This document shows positions 11,045 to 22,500 of a stretch of 64,000 nucleotides of DNA, piece after piece. Below the pieces are notes generated by a model. That model was not told the origin of the DNA. It saw nothing but the letters and a program-made list of their open reading frames with translations, and ran no database searches. The DNA comes from Thelephora terrestris (taxonomy: Eukaryota; Basidiomycota; Agaricomycetes; Thelephorales; Thelephoraceae). Within the stretch, counting starts at the first letter, position 1. Each line of letters begins with the position of its first letter. Both the position numbers and the translations under genes were made by a program. The DNA lies in assembly GCA_015956445.1 (NCBI GenBank), contig WIUZ02000017.1, positions 62,001 to 126,000 on the forward strand, in the 5' to 3' direction.

Positions 11045-11944
11045 CCAAGCTTGCACCCGCCCCACGGCCAGAAAAATCAGCAGCACGGGGCAAGGCTTGC
11101 GGCGCGACCCTACAAATCCTCCCCCTTACCCTACCCCGAAGAACAGCGTTTTAAAACTGAAGAGACTTTCAAGGAGACTACCGTAAACACAAACTTAGTC
11201 CAATGGTCTTGGTCGCGAACAAAGTGGGAAACATACGAAATGACCTCCTAACTTGACCACGTCCACACCGAACCTTACATCAATCAGCTTTCCACCGTAC
11301 CCGAGCCTCGTTGTTCAGGTTCGCTCCTGTTGTCTGCCAGGGTCTAGGCAAGATTTGGCAGTCTGGAATGGGGGTTGCGAACTTCATAAGCCGTCGCTTG
11401 GAGCAAGTGGGTGACGCAGGTGTGGATTGAAGAGGGTCGGTCAATCGATGGAGCTGGACTGGAATCTATCACTACTGGTGGGCTCAGGTCTTCAGAGGCC
11501 TGTTGAAGCGATTCGTCCCTGGTCGTGTCCCTGGAGGGTACCCTCTCTCGAGTTCGAACACTGCTCATGGTAAGAGAAAGCACACGAAGCGGGAACCGTT
11601 TGGGCATGGTCTCCAATATAATTGACATGCGGGTCATGCCAGGCGTCTAGCAGTGAAGCATCTCTTGTCTGCGGTTCTCTGGGCCCGATGCAGTTCCCAA
11701 CCCAGTGTCATTGAGGACGAGAGGAAGTAAGGCTCCATTACACGACCGAACTTGAAGCTTGAAGATCGAAAAGAGTCAGATAACAAATCGCAGCACGGGC
11801 GACAAATACGTACAACATGAGCACGAAGTAAACAAAACGATAATGCAGAAAAATACACAGTACAAGTACGCTGAACGAGATACACCATATCCGCTACAGT
11901 GGTAGTGGAATTCCCATTATACACATGTACAAACCCGACGGTCG
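11045..11944. other. Intergenic between RAI1-like copies
   Basis: Contains the 3' flank of paralog B, including the repeated segment near 11632-11665 (catgccaggcgtctagcag on +). A minus-strand frame (11344-11637) has no recognisable domain. Nothing else is seen. Confidence 0.5.
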
Positions 11945-13151
11945 TTAAGCCGCCAAGTTTGGAGAGTCGGCGGCAGGGGAGGTGATCCATGCATTTCCGT
12001 TTGCGCCAACGCTAAGCACAAATCTGTCTTGGGCGGAAACAGATGGACCAAGGTCACAGAAGTACGCCGAAAGTGCAGATAAGATAGCGTGGACCCGCCC
12101 CATTTCGACATCAGGGTCAAACGTTGGGGCGTGGTTCTGTACATCTCGAAGGAAGTCCTTGACAGGCTTTCGGACGATCCCGAACACATGATTCCTGAAG
12201 TCGCGGTACCCTATTTGCAGCACTTGGACGCCGAGCATGTATGACTGCATGTACCACTTGGGGAGCAACTTATCGGAGACTGGAAGTCGTCGATCGGGCT
12301 TCTTGACCGTCTTCAGTTCAATGTAGTCCTTCAGACTGGGTTCTGCATTCATGCCTTGAAGAATAAGAGTCAGCGGGTCATCTTCGATCAATTGGTCAAT
12401 CGAGATGCTTACTCGAAGAACAGTCTATCTCGCCAGCCATGATGACGTCGTGATCGCCGATTTTCCTGCGTACAACGCTGAAGAATGTGCCGTGGGTTTT
12501 CTCCGTCATTGGGCGTGTGCACAGTTTTTCGAAGGAGTCGCTAAGGGTGATGTTAGAGCCAACACTTGTGCATGCAAGGATCAAAGTACCCATAGTATGC
12601 CCCGCTGAGGGTCCGTGGTAAATAAAGATATGAGCGTGTAATTAGACGGCACGAACCAATGTTTGATTTTCGTCCGGATTTCGAAGGATCTTCGGAGAAT
12701 ATACAACTTCCCATCCACAAATGAAACATCATATTCTTCTTCCTTGCCGATTGCCAGGCTGTATAGAATGGGGTTATATCAAGGTTGGCAAGACCGTATA
12801 GCGAACGTACTTCACAAGTGCGCCTCTTCTCGTGATAACATCTGCCTCGAGCAGATCTGCTGTGCGACCAGCTTGTTGACAAGAAGCTATGATGGGTTCC
12901 AACTCTGGTCGTGGGAGAGAATCAAAGTAATTGCATTCGTTTGACCAGGTGGCCCTGTCTGGCGCCTTGATAAACGAAAACGGAACGGTGGGGGGCGAGT
13001 AGAGCTTTAAAGCACTTCGGGCTTGATACTCGTGTTCATTTGTCGATCCTGGAAACCAAGAGTAGTATGCGATCTGCCTCGGTGGACCGATAGCTCTCTT
13101 GTTAAGGGGTGCAGGGGTAGCGAAGTTCCCGAGGAAGTGTGGCGAGCTCAT
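11945..13151 (-). CDS. RAI1/DXO-like decapping nuclease, paralog B
   Basis: Five exons (13151-12811, 12758-12657, 12604-12590, 12540-12413, 12354-11945) give 331 codons with consistent phases and introns of 49-58 bp. Exon 3 is a 15-nt microexon that supplies the AYYG just before DSFEKL, matching the YYGY.FE stretch of the family; without it that motif is lost. Landmarks: RQIAYYSWFPG, ADVITRRGALV, VDGKLYIL, SVVRRKIGDHDVIMAGEIDC with the metal-binding Glu/Asp, YIELKTV with the catalytic Glu-x-Lys, and LPKWYMQSYMLGVQ. All expected active-site motifs seen here are present, unlike paralog A. The start was chosen by alignment with paralog A; the frame stays open 15 codons further upstream. Confidence 0.85.
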
Positions 13152-13203
13152 TCTGGACAGTGAGGTGGGGTGAGAAAGGTCATGACTGGGATTCAACTGC
13201 TGG

Positions 13204-13210
13204 ATTTATA
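13204..13210 (-). promoter_or_regulatory. TATA box of RAI1-like paralog B
   Basis: TATAAAT on the minus strand about 55 bp upstream of the ATG at 13151, matching the position and context of the element before paralog A. Confidence 0.45.
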
Positions 13211-13331
13211 GCTGAAAGTTGACAATAGGATGAGGCCGACAAGCTGGACAGGATATGCGGAGGGACAGGTACACTGTGAATAGCCCAAGCCACGACCAAG
13301 GATGTGGTAGTAGGTTGCATGGAGCAGTTCG

Positions 13332-14143
13332 GTGCGGTGCTCGCCGCATCTTTTTTCGCCGAGATTTAACCTGCCGGACATGCCAATGTCACTAATCTAA
13401 TGATAGGCTTGCTGCGGGGAGGGTAATGTTCGCTGGACAAGAGGAGGAACGTCCGATGACTTCTTGATCAGCGCGTCGCTGGGACAAGTACACCGAGCGA
13501 GCCTACCATTTGAGCATGTCCATCGGATAGCGGACGCGTTAGGACTGGTTTGAGGGTGTTCAGGATGGTTTATATTACGCAATTAAATTGACACGCCAGC
13601 CATGCCAGGCGTTCAGTAACAGAGTCGAACAGCTGGCGGGGCCACGACGGGGCACAGGAAACAAAATGTACGAGGGTCCCATAGAGAGCAAGAGTGGGAG
13701 AGCGAGCCTGACGCGGAACTTGTGGTTGAAGATTCGGATCGGAGGATATGTCAGTGTGCCACAAGGAGCGAGTACATAGGTGTGTTTCTGGCAAGGTGCT
13801 CTCCTCGGCGCCTGCGGAGGCGGCGTAAGTGTGGGAATTCCACGAAAATCGTTCAAGGTGCACAAGTCAGTCTGACTCCGGCGCGCGCGTACGTACGTTA
13901 CCTGCTTTGATGTTCGCCTACCACGTTCTGGGCTACCTTCATCAAGACCGGGGAGGCTGTGAGTGGACCAAGCATGGCAAAAATACCGACAGCACGTCCC
14001 TGTCTCTGCCGCTCGATGACCTTACGTCTTATTAAGTACCTACGGTATGCTTGAAAATGGGTACGTTACATGAAATCAACAACAATGCTCCCCGGTCACA
14101 GAAACGGGGTTCGGTCCAAGAGAAATAAATCAAGATACCAAGA
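13332..14143. other. Intergenic with a remnant of the repeated RAI1 flank
   Basis: The segment 13592-13620 (ccatgccaggcgttcag on +) repeats the 3' flank of the RAI1-like genes, but no coding match follows. Other frames here look like chance. Confidence 0.45.
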
Positions 14144-15818
14144 CTAATCGTCATAATACTCCATCCTACCAGCCCTCTCGACGTACTCGCGTACCCAATC
14201 AGCCCTCCGAGCGTGTTTTTGAATGACCGCCAACTTCACTTCCCTAGCCTTCCTGGACTCTTCTCGTTCTTGCTCAGAAACCTCCGTCTCGCGCTCGCCT
14301 TCTGTCGGCACCTGAACGGCAGTAGGTGGGGCCGTAGCAGCGGTAATCACGTTCATCTCCGTCCTCAACGAACCTTCTCGTCTCATCAACTCCGTTCGCC
14401 TGAGGTCCCACAACGCTGGAATGAGGGTGACGATTACCAGGGACGCAAAGGTCTTGACCTGGTGAAACAACGTCGGCGGAGGAAGATCTCCTGGCGCTTC
14501 CAACATTTCGTTCTCCTCGCGGATGTTGATGTTAGCCACCGCGTCCAAGATCGCATTCACTTGCTGCCGTGAGGGATCTGAATGGCGGGCCCTGTCCACG
14601 CCGTTGGGTCTGGGGGCGCCCGCGCCACCGTTGACACCGCCTTGGTTGTCTTCATCCCGTCTGGGCTCTGCCGGGTCTCGAGTGGCAGCTACAGCAGCTC
14701 TAACAGCATTCCACGCCTCGTAAAGCACCCACACCCCCAAAATGATCCCAAAAAACGGTGTTTGGTCGGGGGAAAAGAAGTACATCATTAGTGTGGCCCT
14801 CATCACCAGCATGAGGATGGGAGCCATGATGGCTCGCATAGGCAAGTTGATAGCGATTTCGAAGAGAACTTCGGCTTCGGCTTGAGGCTGGGGGACATTT
14901 GGCAGAGGTACGTTCAGTTGTACAGGCGCGGGTGGGTAGAGGATAGTCGAGGTTGGCGTTGAAGGGTATTGGGGCCACGCTCCAGGTTGTGGCGGCGGTG
15001 ATGAGAGGATCGTGTAAGTGTAGCTGAGTAGGTTCAATGCGTGGGTTTGGAGAGCCGATGGAACTGCGTTCGGATTCGTCAACGAGAGGAAGGATTGGCC
15101 GCTGTTAAATCTCATAATTAAGCGTTCAACGTTCTGCCATTTGAAACCGCAGTCACCCACTCTTTCATAACTCGCTCGTATTTCAGGCCGGGAGCAAAGG
15201 GAGGGATTGCCTCATCGAAAACCGGAGGCCAAGCCCAGCCACGATAGTGTAGCTCGAGTCTCGCTGCATGCTTATGGGCGTCGAGACCATTGAGATAGAA
15301 TACCGGGACTTCTGCTTGACTGTTAGCAGAGAGCGTTGTGAGTGCCCACTCATGAATAGCAAGGATATACGGTTGTCGATGAATGTATTGTGGGTAAAAC
15401 GGCGTCTGGTAAGATGTGGATGAGAGTGGCGTGGTCGGGGAGAGCGCTGGAACGGGCTCGAGTCGTGCAGGACGTCTCTTTGGCGGGCCGGTGGTCCAAG
15501 CTGACGGATGCACGGCCAGATGAAGGGTTCGCGAATGTTGCGGGCTCTGAGACGATGCGTTCCCACTGATTAGTGACCCGCGCAGCGATGGCACAAGTCG
15601 TGTGGGGAGGCACTCACCGGCCAAATATCCTGGACATACTCGTCGTCACGCAACAATCTCCCTGCGTAAATGAGCCTCTGGCCCTCTATTTTAGGTCCTC
15701 CTGGGCAGGACTTGGATATCTCGGACTTGATGTTCGCAATCGAAGCTGACTCGGAGACTTGTACTTGAAAGGAATGAGAATGAGCTGGCAGCTCAACATT
15801 GAGCGATATGCTGGACAT
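14144..15818 (-). CDS. HERP-like ubiquitin-domain ER membrane protein
   Basis: Exon 1 (15818-15618) encodes an N-terminal ubiquitin-like domain (VELPAHSHSFQVQVSESASI, GQRLIYAGRLLRDD). Exon 2 begins at 15546 after a 71-bp intron; exon 3 runs to the stop at 14144. The exon 2/3 junction (about 15118-15160) is unresolved: several GT/AG pairs exist and none gives both a normal length and matching phase. Exon 3 holds a membrane stretch (PILMLVMRATLMMYFF, then FFGIILGVWVLYEAW), a disordered linker, and a second hydrophobic segment (FASLVIVTLIPALW), and ends in a charged tail. A Ubl followed by paired membrane segments is the architecture of HERP/Usa1-type factors that support Hrd1-dependent ER-associated degradation. 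That role is inferred from architecture. Confidence 0.68.
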
Positions 15819-16026
15819 TAGAGATGGAAGTTCAAGCGAGTGAGTGTGTGAGGGTTAGCACGTGGGAAGGTGGAAGGGGATGCGATGGGGAGAGGGCAGT
15901 GTAAGTGTAAGCGGCGAAGCGCGGGATGATGATGTCAAGTCCGTGGAGCCACGTATGAGCTTCAAAGGTGGTTACTCAAATACATTGATGTTATATCATT
16001 CTAGAATACATTTCTTCCATATTGTG

Positions 16027-17383
16027 TTACAAGGGGTTGACAGGAAGAGTCTTTCCCTCCTTCGCACTCCGATGGGCCAACTCAACAAGCTGAATGACAG
16101 AGGTTGCCTCTTCCCATTTGACGGCCAACTCTGCTCCCTCTCTGATGCTCGCGGCGAGGTTCTCATACAGCTTAATGTAAGAACCGTTCTCATTGGATGG
16201 CCAGCTGCAGGCGCAGATCAGCAACCTTTGAAAGCGCCAAGATGAGCGAAGAAGCTTACCGGTTGTTGACGATCTGGCCGCCTTCTTGGAGATTCTCGAT
16301 CGTTCCATGGATGTCCCTCGGTTCCCTACCGAATCCAGACTCGTGGATGGAAGTGGGGTCGGTGATCACCCTCAGTTGGTCCTCTTGGACGTCAACTCCG
16401 TACTTGTGAAAGGTGCCCTTTGTACCCCTTACGACGTATCTCACAGGTCGGGAGTGAACCGACAGGATCGCCGCACGCAGGATTGCTGTCAGCGGGTGGG
16501 GGCGGTTGGGATTAGCTGGGTAGTACAAGAAGATGGTGAACTAAAGCCCGGGAGTCAGCCATTTTAAACTGAGTATAAGCGTCCAGGCCTACCGAATCGT
16601 CGACATCGGGATGACCAATGCCCCTGGCGTTCTGCTTGAAGGCGGTCAACGACTCCGGGCGGCCAAACAAGACCAAAGCCTGGTCGATAAGATGGGTCCC
16701 CAAATCGTAAATCTGACCGGCAGCAGGCAAAGGTTCGTCCTTCCAAGTTCCCTTCAAAACAGCCCGGAAACGATCAAACCTGGAGGAACGATATATGATG
16801 TCAGTCGTACGAAAGATTTATTCCCGAGATGTATAACCTTGATTCAAATTCCCACACGTTGCCAAGGTATTGGGGGGAAGATGGAGCTAATGAAATAAGC
16901 TTGCGGAGAGCCAAAAAGTCAGAATCCCAACGTCTGTTCTGGAAGGCGTAGAGGATCAAGCTCTTGGATTTGGCCAGCTCTGCAAGTTCTTTGGCTTGAT
17001 CTACGGTGGCTGTAACCGGCTTATCGACGAGGACTAAATGGGGGTCGGGTAACGAGATATGTGTAGATGGGGTGGCAGGTCAGAGATTCACGCTTACCGT
17101 GCTTTCCCGCATGCAACGATTTCTTCGCAAACTCGTAGTGTGTCTCGTTGGGAGTGGCGATGACGATTAGCTCGATGTCTTTGTCGTTCAAGGCGTCGTC
17201 TAGGGTTGCGTAGATAGTAGTAGCAACGCCGAACCTCTCCTGGAGTTTACCCCCCTCGGTTTTCGGGCTCCTCTCCAAAACAGCGTTTAGGGAGAAGAGT
17301 TCTGGAAGAGCGAGGATGAAGGGTACATGGAAGGTGAGACCAGCCAAGCCGGTCCCCAAGACGCAAGTGCGGATGGGTTCCAT
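16027..17383 (-). CDS. Gfo/Idh/MocA-family NAD(P)-dependent oxidoreductase
   Basis: Five exons (17383-17098, 17033-16838, 16779-16593, 16540-16260, 16204-16027) give 375 codons with consistent phases. The N-terminus is a Rossmann fold (VLGTGLAGLTFHVPF), continuing to VIATPNETHYEFAKKSL and the family signature around KHVLVDKPVT, where Lys-Pro is expected. The C-terminal alpha/beta domain contains GQIYDLGTHLIDQALVLFG, with Asp and His in the usual catalytic positions. The family oxidises or reduces sugars, inositols and similar polyols; the substrate here cannot be told. No signal peptide is seen, so cytosolic. A LINE has inserted about 135 bp upstream of the start codon, so the promoter is largely displaced. 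Confidence 0.88.
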
Positions 17384-17517
17384 ATCTGCCTCTTCTGTCG
17401 CTACAGGGGTTAACAGAGAATTATATCAGATAGTTTGCGTTCTTTTTTCTCAATGATAGCTCGGCCATCTTTGATGTCGATAACCTCGGGCGACAAGCAA
17501 CGGAAAGCCGATGGATC

Positions 17518-17530
17518 AATCGATCACATG
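17518..17530. repeat. Target-site duplication of the LINE, left copy
   Basis: aatcgatcacatg, repeated exactly at 36309-36321. The two copies flank the LINE precisely, the left one directly abutting the poly(T) on + (poly(A) of the element). Confidence 0.9.
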
Positions 17531-17549
17531 TTTTTTTTTTTTTTTTTTT
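17531..17549 (-). other. Poly(A) tail of the LINE
   Basis: Nineteen T on the + strand directly next to the left target-site duplication. It marks the 3' end of the inserted LINE on the minus strand. Confidence 0.85.
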
Positions 17550-18160
17550 ATATTCTGATTTAACGTGCTACAGCAACTCCTAACCTACTGCTCATCCGTA
17601 TGGACAGAACACGTGGTAAAACACTAAGTAATACCAACTCCTACAAAGACAGACATCCCATTTTAGCTACGCGGAGGTAGGGAAGAAAAAGAGAAAGTCC
17701 ATGTAACTACCGAATTCGGGGTTCAGAGCTACATACAAAGGAAAAAGGGGCATAGAGGGAAACGAATCTGGTTTGGGCATGCTCCGCGAAGGAGACAGGG
17801 TATGGGAAAAATTTGGGGCATTGGCCCTGCATGTTGTGGTGGAAAAAATTGAATGCGCTCCATAGAAAGAAGGAGGCAAGTGGTGGGGAATAATAAGTGG
17901 GAACGAACCTCCATCGATCGAATTCCTGTATGTCCTGCCGTCCCTCAGTCAGGGGCAGGTGGTGTCGGTGTCGATGAAGGCTCAAGTTCGGGAGTTGCAT
18001 AGAAGGGAAAGGGGATAAGGGAGGGCTACCGGGTGTGGATCCTTGTCCAGCGGCGCATCAGGAGGGAGCAGGTTGGCATGGGGGGCCAATAGCTGTGCAA
18101 GCTCCCTAGCGTCAGCGGAGGCAAAGCGCAATTACGAGACTAGTTGCGTCTCCGATGCGT
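17550..18160 (-). other. LINE 3' untranslated region, distal part
   Basis: About 600 bp without a convincing gene, between the LINE poly(A) tail and the nested LTR element. The proximal part of the same 3' region continues on the other side of the LTR element at 27410-27525. Confidence 0.6.
18157..18160. repeat. Target-site duplication of the LTR element, left copy
   Basis: gcgt, repeated at 27406-27409 immediately after the other LTR. Four bases is at the short end for Ty3/Gypsy elements, but both copies abut the TG...CA termini. Confidence 0.6.
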
Positions 18161-19183
18161 TGAACTAGCCACAAAGCCTTCGGAGTCCGAGAGGGCAGAG
18201 ATGGCAGTTAGAAGGTCGGGTCCTCGGTTCAGAGGCGCGAGCCTCTAGGGAATCTGCGGGAAGCGAATGAAAGGTGAGAGAGAAAGTCGGGAAGAGAACG
18301 GGAGAACGAGGCAGAGGACGACGGGAAAGCCAGAGAACGAAACTACTGATAACCAACAAAGGGAAACGTCGGGATACGTCGGGACAACAGAGTCAGAAAT
18401 CGGGACACCAGCGGGACACAAGAGACCAGAGGGACAACGAGAACGAGGGCGAGACGACGAGGGAACCGAAGGGAGGACCGTAGCAACGCTGCTAGGCCTC
18501 AGAAGAGAGAGAGAGAGAGAGAGAGAGAGGGAACGCTGCTGATTGATTGCTTGAGTCTATCGAATACAGGGGCCTTTATATACAATACTGGGGGCTCTGA
18601 GAACGAAGGGACCAAAGGAAACGAACCAAAGTGATGTCAAAAGACCTAATGATGCGTCTATGACATAGGGAAGGCAAGGGATCGAAGGGAACAGCGAGGG
18701 AAAGGAATGTGGTTGGAAAACGAACCAGAGGGAGGCCTAGAGTCGAGAGCGAAGCGATCGATCGAGACGTGATCGGGACGCAGGAAATGGAGATAGGGAA
18801 AGGAAAGCTAAAGGTAAAAGCCGTGATGGAGGATCGGGAAATGGTCGGGACACGATCGGGACTGGTCGGGACGTAATCGGGACGAGGTGTGAAGGAATAA
18901 GAGTCTGAGAGAAACTATCTACTAGAGAACGCGGGTCGCAGGTCTAAGGTCGAAGGGCGCAGGTCGCAGGTCGCAGGTCTAAGTCGCAGGTCGAAAGGGA
19001 AAACGTCGGGAAGTCGCGAGGGAGAATAGGGAGAGAGGGACGTGTGGCGAAGTGAAGGGACAGGCAAATCCTCGTCGGGACAGTCGAGAATGCTGAGGGA
19101 GGTCATCCAGACCTCGCGCAGCGGTTGTCGATAGTCGAGAGAAGGTCGCGATTCCGGATAGTGTCCGAAATACGGTCACGACA
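18161..19183 (-). repeat. 3' LTR of the Gypsy element (1,023 bp)
   Basis: Starts tgaactag on + and ends cggtcacgaca. The same sequence recurs at 26383-27405 (offset 8,222). It contains a GA dinucleotide run near 18506-18530 and a TATATAAA (minus) at 18582-18575. Small frames inside are byproducts of purine-rich sequence. Confidence 0.95.
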
Positions 19184-19575
19184 TCTCCTTGGGACTTCAG
19201 AGAGCAACCGTCCTCGGTTGTCTTGAGGCGCAAGAGGAGTCTCCTTGGGACTTCTGATAGAAACTCGGGAGGCCGAGAGAAAGGGATAGTGAGAAAGGGG
19301 GAAAAGTCGGGATAGAGAAAGTGTGGAACAAGAGGAAATCTAACTAGAAGAGGTGCTTTGTGGATATAGAAAGTGTCCGATAGTAAAGTCCAAATGAAAG
19401 AGTAAAGTCGTGTAGATAGGAAGAGTGAACGAATAAATGGAGCAAGAAACAATGAGGGATAGTCCGTGGTCAGGAACAATATGGGCGGGACGTAGAAGTG
19501 GATGATATAAAGGCATAGCAGTGAGTCGGGAGGGATGGAAGGGGAATAGCGTAACATAGGGATGGGATGTGATAA

Positions 19576-22500
19576 TCAAAGGGAAGGAGGGGATAGGGAA
19601 ACATAGGAATGGTCGTCGGGAAGGGAAGAAAGGTAGCGGACATCCTCGGGATCGTCCCAAGTGAAGTCCTCGTCATCGTCCAGATCAGAGATCAGCGGGA
19701 TATCGGTAGCCGTGCGCGGGAAGTAGGGGATGAGTCGGAAGCCTGCAACGCGAAGCTGAGACTGTGCTCCATCGAGTTCGGCCACGATATATGATGTCCC
19801 CTTTGTCTTGCGCACAACGACCATTGGACCGAGGTAGCGAGGCTTGGTTTTCCTATTCAAGGACTCCTCAACGCGAGTGTTGCGCACCAGAACCAAAGCT
19901 CCGGACTCGAAGTCAAAATCAACGATGCGGGAACCATGGCGCAGTTCGAACTGCTCCAGATTCTTCCGACGAGACTTCGCAACCCTCTGACGCATGTCTT
20001 CGAGATCTTCGGGACGTTTCGCGAGCTGCTGGGCACGAAGTGCGACTAACTCCTCAGTAGTGATGCCAAAGTCTTGGGTAGGGGCTAGGTAGGTGGCTTC
20101 GGTGATGTCAAATGGTAGGAGGGGGTGGACACCGTGAGCCAGGAAGTAGGGGGAGTAGCCAGTAGCCTTGCGGATAGTAACACACTCAGCCCAGAAAACC
20201 TGCGGGAGAACCTCGCGCCACTTGGCCTCGTTGCCCTGACAAGTCTTCATGATAGCCTCGCGAACGTCAAAATGCTTTGACTCAACAATCCCATTAGCCT
20301 GAGAGTTGTAGCCTGAGATCCTAATGTGTCGGATCCCATACTGTTCTCCAAGCATATCAACAGCGGCAATGTAGGGAGCAGCATTGTCGGTGACAATCTC
20401 GTCGAGACCGCCCCAACGGCAGAGGATGTCCTGGAAGATGAACGTCGAGATGACCTTGGCAGAGTCCGCAGTGGTAGCACGTCCCTCAGGCCAAGAACTC
20501 ATCGCGCAGCGGGCGTGGACCACGTAGCGATAGTTCCCGACGCGAGGCATGAGGAAGGTATCCATGTGAGCCTTGCGGAAGAGCGAGGGGACAGGCGGGA
20601 CGATAGGCGGGATGTGAAAGTACTTGGTCTGTCGCACCTGACACTCGTGGCAAGTCCTAGTATACCAGCGGACATCCTTGGCAAGCTCGGGCCACCAGAA
20701 TCGGACTGAGAGAGACTGAGTCGTCGCGAAGATACCCTTGTGTCCTAGAACATCGTGAGCATAGCGAACAAGCTCGAGGCGTTCACTAGGCTTCGGGACA
20801 AGCTGAGGGGATCCCGACTGACGCTTCCGAAAGAGGCTACCTTCGTAAAGAAAGTAATCAGCGGCTTGTCGGATGAAGAGTCTGTACTGCTCGTCAGAAA
20901 GATCGGGAGGTCGCGAAAGATCGATCAAAAACTGGCGAATAAGGGAAACTCTGTCATCGCGACGAAGGGCCTTCACCGAGCGAGGAATCTCGAGAGGGGG
21001 AGAGGATAGAGGGGAAGGAGAGCGAATAGAAGGGGAAGGAACATGTGAAGTGGAATAAGAAGAAGCAAGCGAAGTAGGAGAGCAAGAGGGAAGCATGAAA
21101 GCGGGAACTACAGACGAAGGAATAGTGGGTGAGTCCGAAATATAGGAATGCACTATGGAAAGAAGAGGGTCATGAAAAGAGGGAGTGTGAAGGTCAATAT
21201 AGAAACCAGTGTTCGAGTCAATCCAGTCCTCGAGCTCGTCGCCATCGTCGCGAGGAGGATCCTCAGGAGCGCGAGGACGTCGGGACAGTCCATCAGCTCC
21301 TGTGTGCCTCTCTGCGGGAACATGGACAAGCTCGAAGTCAAACAAGAGGATCGCCGAGATCCAGCGGTTCACGGCGTCGTTAGGATGCAAGGTGGGGGAG
21401 TTGATCATGCCTTTGACAAACTTCGCGTCCATCTCTACAACCAGCTTCTGCACACCGATGGTGAAGATCTGAGTGTGCTTGAGGGCGCGAAAGAGGCCGT
21501 AGAGCTCGAGCTTAGCCTGGGAGTAGCGAGACTCGCGATCGTTGAAGGTGATAGAACCGAACCTGCTGGGATAGCGCTTCCCATTCTCTCCGATCTGGAA
21601 GAGAATGTACCCTACACCGTTCGCGCAGGAGTCGACCGCAAGGATAACTGGTCTGTCGGACTCGTACTCGATAGGGCGCAGGGCGGGAGAGGAGAGGATA
21701 GCGGCCTTGAGTCTCGCCATAGACTCTAGCTGCTGGGGGCCGATCTCAAAGGTGATACCCTTCCGAGTGAGATGAATCAGAGGCCTCGCGACGAGCGTGT
21801 AGCCCTTAATGAAGATCCTGAGAACTCCACAAGTGCCCAAAAATGCGCGAACCTCTGAGACACTCTTCGGGATGGGCCAGTCCTGGATAGCCTGCACGCG
21901 CGAAGGATCTGCAACTCGGCCTTCGTAAGTACAAACATGTCCGAGGATATCAGCACGAGGGACACCAATAAAGGCCTTCTTCCCGCTGAACGTAGCTCCG
22001 TAGGACTCTACTCGCTGGATGATACGATGGACAGCCTCGAGATGCTCCCAGACAAATCGCCGAATATCGGGATTGTCGGGAACGGTCTCGTAGGAACCGT
22101 CGGGAAGCTCGTAGCGAGACTTAGGACCTTTGATAGGGACGTCATCAGCAAAGGGTTGAGTCCAGTGAGGAATCTCGGGTCTTAGGATGTGAGTGACGTC
22201 ACCCTGAAGAACGGCGGGAGAGTTCGTCCAGCCCATCGGGAGAACAGTGAGCCTGAAGGAACCCAGAGGAGTGTTGAAGGTAGTCATGTCGCGAGACCTC
22301 TCGTGAAGCTGGCGTTGATCAAAGGAAACATAGAGGTCGAGAGTGGTGTAGATAGATCGCGCAGCAAAGTCCTCTGCAACGATCTCGGTGTAGGGAGGCA
22401 TCGCGGCATTGCGAACAGTGACTGCATTCAACGGCTCCAGAGAGTGAACTAGGCGGAGGGACTTGCCATCCTTCTTGAAGACACAAAACCATCGGGAATT

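Larger units (their letters stand above)
8641..13331. repeat. Tandem segmental duplication of the RAI1-like locus
   Basis: Two diverged copies of a unit with promoter, gene and 3' flank: about 8641-10220 and 11632-13331, separated by about 1.4 kb. The promoters share ctggatttatag and long similar stretches further upstream (10051-10220 against 13161-13331). The 3' flanks share tcatgc(c/t)aggc(g/a)tc. A third piece of the 3' flank lies at 13592-13620, suggesting a lost third unit. Confidence 0.6.

Noticed and set aside
13570-13863. Overlapping minus frames of about 97 codons
   Set aside because: Two frames are open at once over the same bases, neither with protein-like pattern or a partner exon.
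18267-18542. Open frames across the GA-rich part of the LTR, repeated at 26489-26764
   Set aside because: Low-complexity translation of purine-rich LTR sequence; lies wholly inside the LTR and ends in the GA repeat.
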